Positions 22,038-28,381 of a DNA stretch of 46,806 bases are shown piece after piece. The DNA is from a virus: IMG/VR virus record IMGVR_UViG_3300022690_002056, positions 1-46,806 of that record, one strand, 5' to 3'. The translations under genes and the position numbers were made by a program. Under the pieces are notes generated by a model. It saw only the letters and a program-made list of their open reading frames with translations. It ran no database searches and was not told the origin of the DNA. Positions within the stretch are counted from its first letter, which is position 1, and every line of letters begins with the position of its first letter.

Positions 22038-22076
22038 AGCCCCGGCAGCGGGTGAAAAGACCTGTCTGTCGGGGTT
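22038..22076. terminator. Strong hairpin between lipoprotein and tail fibre genes
   Basis: AGCCCCGGCAG (22038-22048) pairs with CTGTCGGGGTT (22066-22076), and CGGGT pairs with ACCTG inside, giving about 16 bp with one bulge and a GAAAAG loop. It sits 10 nt past the minus-strand stop at 22087, where a terminator or 3' structure would be expected, but lacks the run of T. The rest of the 21889-22037 gap is AT-rich, with a possible minus-strand -10 box (TATAAT, 21998-22003) for the fibre gene. Confidence 0.5.
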
Positions 22077-22086
22077 ACTGCGTTAT

Positions 22087-22389
22087 TTAATCAATTTGTT
22101 TTTTCTTAAAATAATAGTCCATCTTAGTCCATTGCTGTATTCTGATTTGAAAATGCTCATCAGAACCGGAAATACAGCCTGTATCGGGGGTTATTAATGT
22201 ACATGGACCATCCCCTATAAAAATGTTGAAATGTTTATCCTCATCATAATCTTCCGCTGAAATACGGTTTTGAAAAAAACATATCCCATTGTATTTAATA
22301 TCACAGTTTTCAGTGGCATAATCCATATCGCTGTATCTGTGACATCCGATTGTTAATACGCAGATTAAAATAATCAATAGATATTTCAT
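22087..22389 (-). CDS. Small lipoprotein
   Basis: A 100-residue protein beginning MKYLLIILICVLTIGCHRYSD, with a hydrophobic core and L-T-I-G-C lipobox, so probably lipid-anchored. The mature domain has four more cysteines (NCDIKYNGICFF, GPCTLITPDTGC), likely disulfide-bonded outside the cytoplasm. It is the last gene of the replication operon, just before a strong hairpin. Function unknown; an exclusion or envelope role is possible. Confidence 0.6.
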   Translation of the reverse strand: MKYLLIILICVLTIGCHRYSDMDYATENCDIKYNGICFFQNRISAEDYDEDKHFNIFIGDGPCTLITPDTGCISGSDEHFQIRIQQWTKMDYYFKKKQID

Positions 22390-22398
22390 TATTTATCC

Positions 22399-22770
22399 TT
22401 AAAGGCTGAGGTCTTCCGGTTTAATCATTTTTATCTTTAAAGCTTCAATGATTTTATCCGCCAGAAAATGTGCGTCCGGTATTTTGGATTTATATATGGC
22501 TGTAGCGCATTCATGTAAACAAGCATAAGTTGATGTATGAGTACTTTCATGGTCTAAGACAGTTTTAAATAACCCCCATAATTCAGCGCAGGAATAGGCT
22601 GAATATTCACAAAAGTCCTCTGATTTTACATAGGTGAGATTGGTAGTTAATATCCATTCCTTCTTTTCCTTACTTATTTCCAGCCATACAAAATAACTTT
22701 CAAGTTTCAATCCCAGCTTATCAAATTCCTTAGCCTGTTCCAAAGTGCAGACCTGATGTTCAAGTTTCAT
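22399..22770 (-). CDS. Conserved phage hypothetical protein
   Basis: A 123-residue protein of a family I recognise from phages but cannot name: 'mkLE.QVCtLEqAk.l.eLG.k..S.F.W............ ySA..caELwg.l........... A.A...k......'. It has four to five cysteines and an alpha/beta pattern. It is downstream of the DciA-like gene in the replication operon. Confidence 0.55.
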   Translation of the reverse strand: MKLEHQVCTLEQAKEFDKLGLKLESYFVWLEISKEKKEWILTTNLTYVKSEDFCEYSAYSCAELWGLFKTVLDHESTHTSTYACLHECATAIYKSKIPDAHFLADKIIEALKIKMIKPEDLSL

Positions 22771-22823
22771 TCTTCCTCCTCATTGAATAATCCAGTAGCT
22801 TTTTCATAATTTTCTCTATTCAT
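22767..22823 (-). CDS. Possible 18-residue leader peptide
   Basis: A tiny frame (MNRENYEKATGLFNEEEE) starting right after GGAGGAGGA inside the end of the DciA-like gene and ending with an ATGA overlap to the next gene. It may serve to couple translation of the two genes rather than make a useful product. Low confidence because of its size. Confidence 0.3.
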   Translation of the reverse strand: MNRENYEKATGLFNEEEE

Positions 22824-23283
22824 TCCTCCTCCTTTTGATTTTAGCCATCCATCCGGCGAATGATGCCCTTAATTCGTCATCTTTTATATTCTTTGATACC
22901 TCACTGACCTTTTTTTCTTCTTCGCTCTCAAGTGGTCTTAAATGGTGTTTATGACCGTTTCTGATTTCAGGTGCTTTCAGCTGTTCTCCCACTCTGAAAA
23001 CAATCTTTGTTACTTTCCCTTCTCCCAATATAGCTTCAGACGCCATCAGATCAAGCATCTCCTGAATAAAATACTCCAGATGATGATGATAGGAAGCATC
23101 CTTAACCAGAATAAACAGAGTTTTATTCTCCAGTTTAAGAGGAGCGGTTTTGTTTTCCAGAGGAGCACCTATAATTATTTTCCAGTATTGTCTGATAATG
23201 CTGAAGTGCTGTAATGCGGTAAGACGTTCCGACTTAACCGCCGTTTTCAATGCGCTGTTCAGGGAGTGCGTGTCAGAAGTCAT
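22816..23283 (-). CDS. dciA: DciA / DUF721-like replicative helicase loader
   Basis: A 155-residue protein whose residues about 25-105 match the DciA (DUF721) domain: IIRQYWKIIIGAPLENKTAP, LKLENKTLFILVKDASYHHHLEYF, then EMLDLMASEAILGEGKVTKIVFRVGE. The family pattern is 'W..ivG..la.hs.P..l..g.L.V.v.ss.Wa.eL......il..lN..lg...v..i.fr.g'. DciA proteins help load or operate the DnaB helicase in bacteria lacking DnaC/DnaI. The C-terminal 45 residues are charged. It is in the same operon as the Rep_3 initiator, coupled to the gene before it (ATGA). Confidence 0.7.
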   Translation of the reverse strand: MTSDTHSLNSALKTAVKSERLTALQHFSIIRQYWKIIIGAPLENKTAPLKLENKTLFILVKDASYHHHLEYFIQEMLDLMASEAILGEGKVTKIVFRVGEQLKAPEIRNGHKHHLRPLESEEEKKVSEVSKNIKDDELRASFAGWMAKIKRRRNE

Positions 23284-23510
23284 TTGTCATCATCAAAAGT
23301 AATAGTTGTTTCAGTCACTTTATTAATTTTATAAGTGCCATTGTATGTGTAGGAATCTGTTTTATCCCTCCAGAACATAAGAGTCTGTTTGATTTTACCC
23401 CATAGACTGAGCTTAAAGACAGAAGCACCGCTAATGGTGATTGATGATCCCGGCTCAATAGAAAATGGTGTTGTGTTTTTTATCTCTGCTTTCTGTATTT
23501 CCTCTTTCAT
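23280..23510 (-). CDS. Small hypothetical protein
   Basis: A 76-residue beta-rich protein (IKNTTPFSIEPGSSITISGASVF... NGTYKINKVTETTITFDDDK). It resembles small barrel domains but no family is recognised. Its stop overlaps the start of the DciA-like gene by 4 nt, so the two are probably made together. Confidence 0.55.
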   Translation of the reverse strand: MKEEIQKAEIKNTTPFSIEPGSSITISGASVFKLSLWGKIKQTLMFWRDKTDSYTYNGTYKINKVTETTITFDDDK

Positions 23511-23540
23511 TTTATTCCTCCAAGTTGTTATGTTAGGGTG

Positions 23541-23726
23541 TCATCGGTAAATATCCTCATTATGAACAGGTATGTTCTTAAAAGGGCGGTTATCCATCTT
23601 AATCTTCACGATTCTGCCTCCATGAGCCAGATATTCATCTACAGCACTGTCAATCTCCTCATGGCTGATTCTGATTATTTTCTTTCGGGAAACTAATTTG
23701 AGTGCTTTAGATTGCCATTTGTTCAT
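23541..23726 (-). CDS. Small hypothetical protein
   Basis: A 61-residue basic protein (MNKWQSKALKLVSRKKIIRISHEEIDSAVDEYLAHGGRIVKIK...). The 'vd.ylA.GG.Ikki' segment occurs in many small phage and mobile-element proteins of unknown function. It could bind DNA because of its charge. Confidence 0.5.
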   Translation of the reverse strand: MNKWQSKALKLVSRKKIIRISHEEIDSAVDEYLAHGGRIVKIKMDNRPFKNIPVHNEDIYR

Positions 23727-23748
23727 TTTTTAAATTACTCCGGGTTGA

Positions 23749-23916
23749 TCAGATCAATAAAAAAACAGATACAAGTAATAATATTGACCCTACTCCTATG
23801 CAGGCTATTGTGAATAACTGATATTTATGATTAGTATCCGCCCATTTTATAATTCTTAAAGTATATTCTCTTTCTGTTTCATTTTTTCGGGGTGCCGGAT
23901 GTGGTGGTAAAGTCAT
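23749..23916 (-). CDS. Small C-terminally anchored membrane protein
   Basis: A 55-residue frame from ATG 23916 (AAGGGA upstream) to TGA 23749. The first 33 residues are hydrophilic (MTLPPHPAPRKNETEREYTL...), followed by one membrane helix (LFTIACIGVGSILLLVSVFLLI) at the very end, so it is probably tail-anchored. It fills the gap between two genes of the replication operon. Function unknown. Confidence 0.5.
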   Translation of the reverse strand: MTLPPHPAPRKNETEREYTLRIIKWADTNHKYQLFTIACIGVGSILLLVSVFLLI

Positions 23917-23927
23917 AATTTTTCCCT

Positions 23928-24224
23928 TTAGTGGTTATTTATTGTGAATTTCGGTAGGTTCTCTCTAAGGATAATAAGTTCTTCCCATTTCCAGCCTTTA
24001 TGCGGCAGCCAGTTTTTGACTAATGAATATCCTTCTGTCCTGCCGTCTGGCAGTAAGACGCACCAACTGTCCTCAGTGGATTCAAAGCATTTGGCTATCC
24101 AACCGCAATCAGATTGATGTGCTGTTCTGATAACCACGTCTTTGTCGTATTTAATTAAAAGTACTTGTCTAGTTTCTTTTTTTTTGAATACCGCACGGTA
24201 AATTCTTATTAATAATCCTGTCAT
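23928..24224 (-). CDS. Hypothetical protein
   Basis: A 98-residue protein with an N-terminal amphipathic or weakly membrane-binding segment (MTGLLIRIYRAVFKKK), then a compact strand-rich part with three tryptophans (DSWCVLLPDGRTEG, LPHKGWKWEEL). It lies in the replication operon. No family is recognised. Confidence 0.5.
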   Translation of the reverse strand: MTGLLIRIYRAVFKKKETRQVLLIKYDKDVVIRTAHQSDCGWIAKCFESTEDSWCVLLPDGRTEGYSLVKNWLPHKGWKWEELIILRENLPKFTINNH

Positions 24225-24238
24225 ATTCTCCTTTTAAA

Positions 24239-24571
24239 TTATTTATCCCTCTGCTCAACAGCCTCATCAATAACAGGGCTGTAAGATAATGTGTCCGGAT
24301 TAAATTTCAATAATTTCTGATCTTTTAAACGAATTCTATCAAAACTCATTCCTAACAGTTCGGCAGCCTGAATAGGGATAGGCCCACTAAAAACACCTGC
24401 AAACCCTTCTGTATCCACTTTACAATCATAACACCAGATCATATGCACAAACTCAGACCATGCGATATTTGTCCCATTGCAACGATCACAGTCAATTTCA
24501 TATTCAGCCGGGGGCATAACATATATCCACTCACGTTTCTTAAGAGGTAGGAGCTTCTTATCTATTTTCAT
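24239..24571 (-). CDS. Conserved phage zinc-ribbon protein
   Basis: A 110-residue protein with CDRCNGTNIAWSEF and IWCYDCKVD, a C-x2-C/C-x2-C zinc ribbon (residues about 29-55), followed by GVFSGPIPIQAAELLGMSFDRI. This whole pattern ('mPPAeYei.CD.C.gtnitWSE......WC.dC..d.....GiF.GPIP......LG..fdRi') is one I recognise from phages; function unknown. It starts inside the end of rep (ATGA overlap), so it is co-translated with the initiator. Confidence 0.65.
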   Translation of the reverse strand: MKIDKKLLPLKKREWIYVMPPAEYEIDCDRCNGTNIAWSEFVHMIWCYDCKVDTEGFAGVFSGPIPIQAAELLGMSFDRIRLKDQKLLKFNPDTLSYSPVIDEAVEQRDK

Positions 24572-25833
24572 TGTTTATTTCCTAGTTCCTCAGCATCATA
24601 AATAATGGCGTTGTAACATGGTTTAAAAAGACTGAAAGATGTAAATACTTCCTTATAGGCATATTGCCTTACCTTCTCTTGATTTTCCGTTGTCAGTTTG
24701 GAGTATACCTTAATCAACGCCTCTGATGTTTCAAGCATGTGATTAAATTTCTGTTCCTCTGTCATGCTCTGGTACAGTTCTTTTGCAGCCTCATTCTCAG
24801 CGGTCCCAAGCGCCTGTTGTTTTGCTAAAGTTTCTTTGTCTTCAGGCGCTTCTAACAAAGACTGTGAATTATTCACAGATGCTAAAATCCGTTTCAGATA
24901 AGGGCCGGGATATGTAATATTTGAGCCTTGCTCTTCATTATCAGCACATATTTTTAAAGCTTGTTTAATTTGTTTATCAGAATATTGTTTTGTTATATCC
25001 TTAATCACTTTTGTTGTTATTTTAAGGTCTTTTAGTATTGTGTCAATACTATCTTCCTGGAATGGGAGTGTAATTTGTTCTATTGGAATATTCGGCAGAC
25101 TTAAGAATTTTTTAAATTTCGGATTTTTAGTAATATGAAAAATAATACTATGAATTGCCTGACCTTTTTTCTGTGTTTCCGGTTTAATTAAAATATCAGT
25201 CTGTTTATTTACTTCTTTAATAGCCGGTTGTAATACTCTACGGTTGAAATTTTTAAATTGCTTATATCTATCGGGAGCAATACCAAAATAATCTTTTAAT
25301 TTTGTTATAGTAGACTCCGGGGTTCTACCTATTTCTGGATTACTGCTTATAGTGGTCTTATAATCCCAACATAGTTCATAAAGCGCCCAGCCATATTGTC
25401 CTCCCTTATATTCTTTTTGAAGCTTTAAATTGATTTTAGAATATATTCTGGGATCACTTAAAGCCGGGATTAATTCAGGAGCAAAGGAAAAATAACATAT
25501 TTTATTGAATTTGCCGATTCTTACTCCAGCCAATAGGCTTAAACATCCCCACTCTTTTTCACGATCTTTTTCAAAAATGTTGTATTCCACAGATGTATCA
25601 CGTAGATTTTTCAACATTTTTTTAAGATTGTTAACACTATTAATGCCGGGGACATATTCTTTTAAGACATCAATATTTACTTTATGTATAGATTGTGTTT
25701 TTAATTCATCAAAGGCTTCTGTTAGTAAAGCATTGAATAAATGCTGTTCCAAAAGAGTTATTTTGTGGGTTATCTGTATAATGGCGCTATGTTTTATCAC
25801 AGTTTTTTTAGTAATCATAATTATTATTTTCAT
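24568..25833 (-). CDS. rep: Rep_3-family plasmid replication initiator
   Basis: A 421-residue protein (start ATG 25833, or 25818 giving MITKKTVIKHSAIIQITHK). Residues about 10-235 match the two winged-helix domains of iteron-binding Rep_3/RepB initiators: KHSAIIQITHKITLLEQHLFNALL at the start of WH1, GWALYELCWDYK..., then FGIAPDRYKQFKNFNRRVLQPAIKEVNKQTDILI in WH2. The extra C-terminal 180 residues are helical and charged. As usual for this family, the iterons lie just upstream (25967-26070) with dyads between them and the gene. It would bind the iterons as monomer, open the origin and recruit helicase, and repress itself as dimer. This is the basis for calling the element a phage-plasmid. Confidence 0.85.
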   Translation of the reverse strand: MKIIIMITKKTVIKHSAIIQITHKITLLEQHLFNALLTEAFDELKTQSIHKVNIDVLKEYVPGINSVNNLKKMLKNLRDTSVEYNIFEKDREKEWGCLSLLAGVRIGKFNKICYFSFAPELIPALSDPRIYSKINLKLQKEYKGGQYGWALYELCWDYKTTISSNPEIGRTPESTITKLKDYFGIAPDRYKQFKNFNRRVLQPAIKEVNKQTDILIKPETQKKGQAIHSIIFHITKNPKFKKFLSLPNIPIEQITLPFQEDSIDTILKDLKITTKVIKDITKQYSDKQIKQALKICADNEEQGSNITYPGPYLKRILASVNNSQSLLEAPEDKETLAKQQALGTAENEAAKELYQSMTEEQKFNHMLETSEALIKVYSKLTTENQEKVRQYAYKEVFTSFSLFKPCYNAIIYDAEELGNKQ

Positions 25834-25853
25834 GGGCGGTACAACTATTGCCT

Positions 25854-25872
25854 TCTCACAACAGTTGTGAGA
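25854..25872. promoter_or_regulatory. Dyad immediately upstream of rep
   Basis: TCTCACAAC-A-GTTGTGAGA, a perfect 9-bp inverted repeat 20 nt before the rep start. Rep_3 plasmids usually carry such an operator for Rep dimers here. It could also form an RNA hairpin in the rep leader. Confidence 0.55.
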
Positions 25873-25907
25873 CTTATCTATTAAAGGGCTTTAATTTCTG
25901 GGATAAA

Positions 25908-25958
25908 TTTAAAGTACTTTAAAATGGTGGCAAAAGTCAAGAAGTATTTTGTCACCAT
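25908..25958 (-). promoter_or_regulatory. rep promoter with two dyads
   Basis: Two inverted repeats lie between the iterons and the rep leader. The first is the perfect palindrome TTTAAAGTACTTTAAA (25908-25923). The second is ATGGTG-g-CAAAA (25924-25935) with TTTTG-t-CACCAT (25947-25958), 11 of 12 pairs. On the minus strand TTGACT lies between the arms of the second dyad, and TACTTT follows about 18 nt later inside the first, so both dyads overlap the probable rep promoter and are good operator candidates. Confidence 0.5.
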
Positions 25959-25966
25959 GTTCAAAT

Positions 25967-26070
25967 AAATCTGTACACCTCTAGTAAGAAATCTGTACAC
26001 CTCTAGTAAGAAATCTGTACACCTCTAGCATAAATCTGTACACCTCTAGCATAAATCTGTACACCTCAAT
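25967..26070. repeat. Iteron array of the replication origin (5 direct repeats)
   Basis: Five direct repeats of AAATCTGTACACCTCTAG start at 25967, 25989, 26011, 26032 and 26053, with period 22, 22, 21 and 21 bp, i.e. two turns of the helix. The first four share all 18 bases; the fifth changes after CTGTACACCTC to AATT. This spacing and the neighbouring Rep_3 gene are diagnostic of an iteron-controlled plasmid origin. A possible DnaA box (TTATCCAGC, 7 of 9 matches to TTATCCACA) begins at 26083. Confidence 0.9.
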
Positions 26071-26108
26071 TTTTTCTATACCTTATCCAGCTTATCTTTA
26101 CGGCCCCC

Positions 26109-26160
26109 TTAAAACTCTTAAAACTTTTAAAACAAATTAAAAGGTATTAAAACCTTAAAA
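26109..26160. repeat. Helically phased TTAAAA tracts (bent/unwinding DNA) in origin
   Basis: Six copies of TTAAAA begin at 26109, 26118, 26127, 26137, 26147 and 26155, a spacing of 8-10 bp close to the helical repeat. Phased A-tracts bend DNA, and AT-rich repeats next to iterons are where plasmid origins open. The rest of the 25834-26392 gap is AT-rich with no gene. Confidence 0.6.
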
Positions 26161-26249
26161 AGCAGTTGTTGTTGGTATAATAAATTATTTTATTTATTTT
26201 CCTTTCAGAATAAAAAAGGGTAGGATTTTAAGGAGAGTGGGGAATTTGG

Positions 26250-26292
26250 AATTGAGGTGTAGACCATATTGTTGATGTCAACAAAATGGTCT
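26250..26292. promoter_or_regulatory. Inverted half-iteron and 31-bp dyad at far side of origin
   Basis: AATTGAGGTGTA (26250-26261) is the exact inverse of the end of the fifth iteron (TACACCTCAATT, 26060-26071). It adjoins a dyad: AGACCAT-A-TTGTTGA (26261-26275), spacer TG, TCAACAA-A-ATGGTCT (26278-26292), 14 of 15 pairs. The pair could let Rep loop the origin, and the dyad could control the following outer-membrane protein gene. Confidence 0.5.
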
Positions 26293-26392
26293 GGCTGAAT
26301 TTAAATCATTGAAAAATTGTATTTATCCATTTAGAATAATAAATATTCAGAAGATACAGCATATTCATAATATATACAGAATAAGGGGAACT

Positions 26393-27085
26393 ATGAGATT
26401 AGCATTATGCGTGAAAATCTTTGTTTTCATGAGCTTATTTATGCTCATCAGTAATAATATATGGGCTCAGGAGGGAGCTATAACAAGTTTCGGGAAATGG
26501 CTGGATGGCGGGAATGAATGTCCTGAATGTCCATCCTGTGCTTTTAATTCTCAGGGTGTCGTCTGCCCTGACAGTAAACTGAAGGATATTAAAAGACCTC
26601 CTTTTGAAGTCGGTCTGCGTGGAGACTTCTTCGCCACACCAACCGGAGGGCCTGCTCAATTCGCTATCAGCAATTTTTCTTTCATCTTCAAACATAATTT
26701 TTCGAATGTTTTCAATATCTACGGCACCTACAGTACAGCGCAGATTGAGAAAACCGAATATAAAAACTCTCTTTATGATAAAACCTGGCATTATCAGACT
26801 GTTATAGGCGGAGTAGGTTGGTACGTTCACCCTGTGATTGAACTGTTCATCGGGTTCGGTAAAGTGGATGCCCGCAACTCAGAGGGATCAGAAGACCTTG
26901 GATTTGCCTTTGAACGCGGACTCAGAGCACATTGGGCTTTGAATAATCTGGGCTATAAAGTGAATCTTTCCCTGATCAGTCGTGAGGTTCCTTTAGCGGA
27001 TGAGGGAGTGGAGATAGAAAGAAGCCCGGCCACGGCTACAGCTACCTGGATCAGTGTAGGGATAACCATTCCGATAGGTTTCTGA
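26393..27085 (+). CDS. Outer-membrane beta-barrel protein (phage-carried)
   Basis: ATG 26393 follows AAGGGGAAC and starts a clear Sec signal peptide (MRLALCVKIFVFMSLFMLIS...NNIWA, cleavage before QEGA). The 230-residue precursor then has a short Cys/Pro cluster (CPECPSC) and a series of alternating strands with aromatic ends (FEVGLRGDFFATP, NFSFIFKHNFS, VFNIYGTYSTAQI, QTVIGGVGWYVHP). It ends ISVGITIPIGF with a terminal Phe, the usual outer-membrane assembly signal. This is a small beta-barrel next to the plasmid origin, like Lom-type morons of other phages; its real role (adhesion, exclusion, serum resistance) is unknown. Confidence 0.75.
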   Translation: MRLALCVKIFVFMSLFMLISNNIWAQEGAITSFGKWLDGGNECPECPSCAFNSQGVVCPDSKLKDIKRPPFEVGLRGDFFATPTGGPAQFAISNFSFIFKHNFSNVFNIYGTYSTAQIEKTEYKNSLYDKTWHYQTVIGGVGWYVHPVIELFIGFGKVDARNSEGSEDLGFAFERGLRAHWALNNLGYKVNLSLISREVPLADEGVEIERSPATATATWISVGITIPIGF

Positions 27086-27086
27086 G

Positions 27087-27386
27087 ATGAGTGAAAAACT
27101 AATTCGTAAACAGGAAATTGGTGGTGGAATTATAAAAAGCGATGTGAGTCTATTCAGTGATATTCTGAAAGGATACAAGACCAGTAATTCATCAATTGAA
27201 AACAGGATAATATGCGTTGAAGCGGCTTTAACGCTATTGGCAACAGGGTATATCCCCGAGACTACAGATAAAAGTCCTCTACATGAGATAACCCACTGGA
27301 TTGAAGATTCTTTAAATATGGGCAATAATGTTCCTGTACAACCAGGGCATTACGATATAACTACTTCCATACCAGCAGATGAGTAA
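27087..27386 (+). CDS. Hypothetical protein with WIED-motif domain
   Basis: A 99-residue protein starting one base after the outer-membrane gene stop. Its middle, ENRIICVEAALTLLATGYIPE then HEITHWIEDSL, is similar to a part of the protein at 40095-40670 (E-x-RI, VE-x-A, LLA-x-G, PE, WIED). So it belongs to a small paralogous family within this genome. The protein is acidic, has no signal peptide, and is probably cytoplasmic. Function unknown. Confidence 0.55.
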   Translation: MSEKLIRKQEIGGGIIKSDVSLFSDILKGYKTSNSSIENRIICVEAALTLLATGYIPETTDKSPLHEITHWIEDSLNMGNNVPVQPGHYDITTSIPADE

Positions 27387-27389
27387 AAT

Positions 27390-27476
27390 ATGTTCACATT
27401 AATCAAATGGGGCTTAATAGGTTTTGCCGTCTGGATACTCTGGACTTTAGCTAAAGGGGGCAGTCTCCCTTTCTGA
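27390..27476 (+). CDS. 28-residue single-pass membrane peptide
   Basis: MFTLIKWGLIGFAVWILWTL then AKGGSLPF, one membrane helix with a short tail, starting 3 nt after the previous stop. Peptides of this size in phages can be holin-like, toxin-like or accessory to a neighbouring membrane protein. Whether it is translated is not certain, since no clear ribosome binding site is seen. Confidence 0.4.
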   Translation: MFTLIKWGLIGFAVWILWTLAKGGSLPF

Positions 27477-27510
27477 TTTATATGTATAATTTAACTGATA
27501 TTATAAGTAT

Positions 27511-27577
27511 AAATTTTCACAACTATACAATAAATCATTGGAATTAAAAACAATCTCATTTTTTTGTGAAAAATATA
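27511..27577. repeat. Inverted repeat in convergent gap
   Basis: The 27477-27620 gap between convergent genes is very AT-rich and has no gene. It holds AATTTTCACAA and TTGTGAAAAAT about 40 nt apart as inverted arms, which may help end transcription from both sides. Positions of the arms are approximate to a few bases. Confidence 0.35.
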
Positions 27578-27620
27578 CTAATAATATTAATATATTTTTA
27601 CAAATTTAGTTTTTGGATAT

Positions 27621-27983
27621 TCAACCTTCCATATCAATCTGAAATCTGATCTGCCGGATGGTTCTGTTTAATTCCTTCTGATCCGTGATTCGTTCCAGAA
27701 GGATAACCAGTATTTTATACAACCTGTTCACATGAGGATTGACAGTATTTTTTTTCAGACTGTGTATACCACCTGTTCTTGTGGTGCCTAAGATTTCGGC
27801 CAATTGTGCCTCATTGGAGCATTTTAGTTTATCCATCAGAATATCGATGGTTTCAATTTCAATCCCGAACATTTTTTTATACTCACATGCTGTAAGTTCA
27901 GGATGTTTTTTATTCAGGTGCGCTTTAAGGCCGAAGAAGGTTTTCTTACATATCTCACAATGGTTTTTAGGTTTTAAGGTCAT
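27621..27983 (-). CDS. MucR/Ros-like zinc-finger regulator
   Basis: From ATG 27983 (MTLKPKNHCEICKKTFFGLKAHL) the product has 120 residues; starts at 28001 or 28037 are also possible. CEICKKTFFGLKAHLNKKHP is a C-x2-C...H-x4-H finger followed by ELTACEYKKMFGIE, close to the MucR/Ros pattern ('C..C.k.f..L..Hl...H.lt..eYr..w'). Residues about 55-85 (EAQLAEILGTTRTGGIHSLKKN) may form a second helix-turn-helix of the XRE sort. A DNA-binding regulator is likely. Confidence 0.6.
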   Translation of the reverse strand: MTLKPKNHCEICKKTFFGLKAHLNKKHPELTACEYKKMFGIEIETIDILMDKLKCSNEAQLAEILGTTRTGGIHSLKKNTVNPHVNRLYKILVILLERITDQKELNRTIRQIRFQIDMEG

Positions 27984-27984
27984 T

Positions 27985-28380
27985 TTAATGATTTTGCCCA
28001 TAATACTGTTTACAAAGCCAAGATACAGAACCTCCATCGCTTTTTATATCCGATTGGATTGAATCGATACAACCTTCAGCATTTCTCAGTTTATTTTTAA
28101 GGTCTGTATTCTTTAATGACATTACAGACAAGTCATCTGTGATTTTTTTTAATTTGTTTTCTGTATTCTGTAGTTTTGCTCTCAGCTCTTCATAATTCCC
28201 GTCAGAGGCTATCTGGCGGCCTGAGTCGTGCCAGGGGACGAAGGTGGAACTAACATTAACTTGTTTTATATGAAATTGGTAAATCCAACCGCCAGGTACA
28301 CGCATGACTGTCATAAATGCACTCTCTTCATCTGCTAATATAAATATTTCATGTAGTTTCATCTTGTAGATATCTTTCAT
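27985..28380 (-). CDS. Hypothetical protein with coiled coil
   Basis: A 131-residue protein. An N-terminal strand-rich domain contains GGWIYQFHIKQVNVSSTFVPW (the 'gWi...w......sstFVP' pattern is known to me from phage hypotheticals). A coiled coil of about 45 residues follows (EELRAKLQNTENKLKKITDD...). It is separated from the zinc-finger gene by one base. Function unknown. Confidence 0.55.
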   Translation of the reverse strand: MKDIYKMKLHEIFILADEESAFMTVMRVPGGWIYQFHIKQVNVSSTFVPWHDSGRQIASDGNYEELRAKLQNTENKLKKITDDLSVMSLKNTDLKNKLRNAEGCIDSIQSDIKSDGGSVSWLCKQYYGQNH

Positions 28381-28381
28381 T

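Noticed and set aside
25967-26070. Regular repeats that could be a small CRISPR array
   Set aside because: The repeat unit is only 18 bases with 3-4 base gaps, so there are no spacers; period and neighbouring Rep_3 gene make these iterons.
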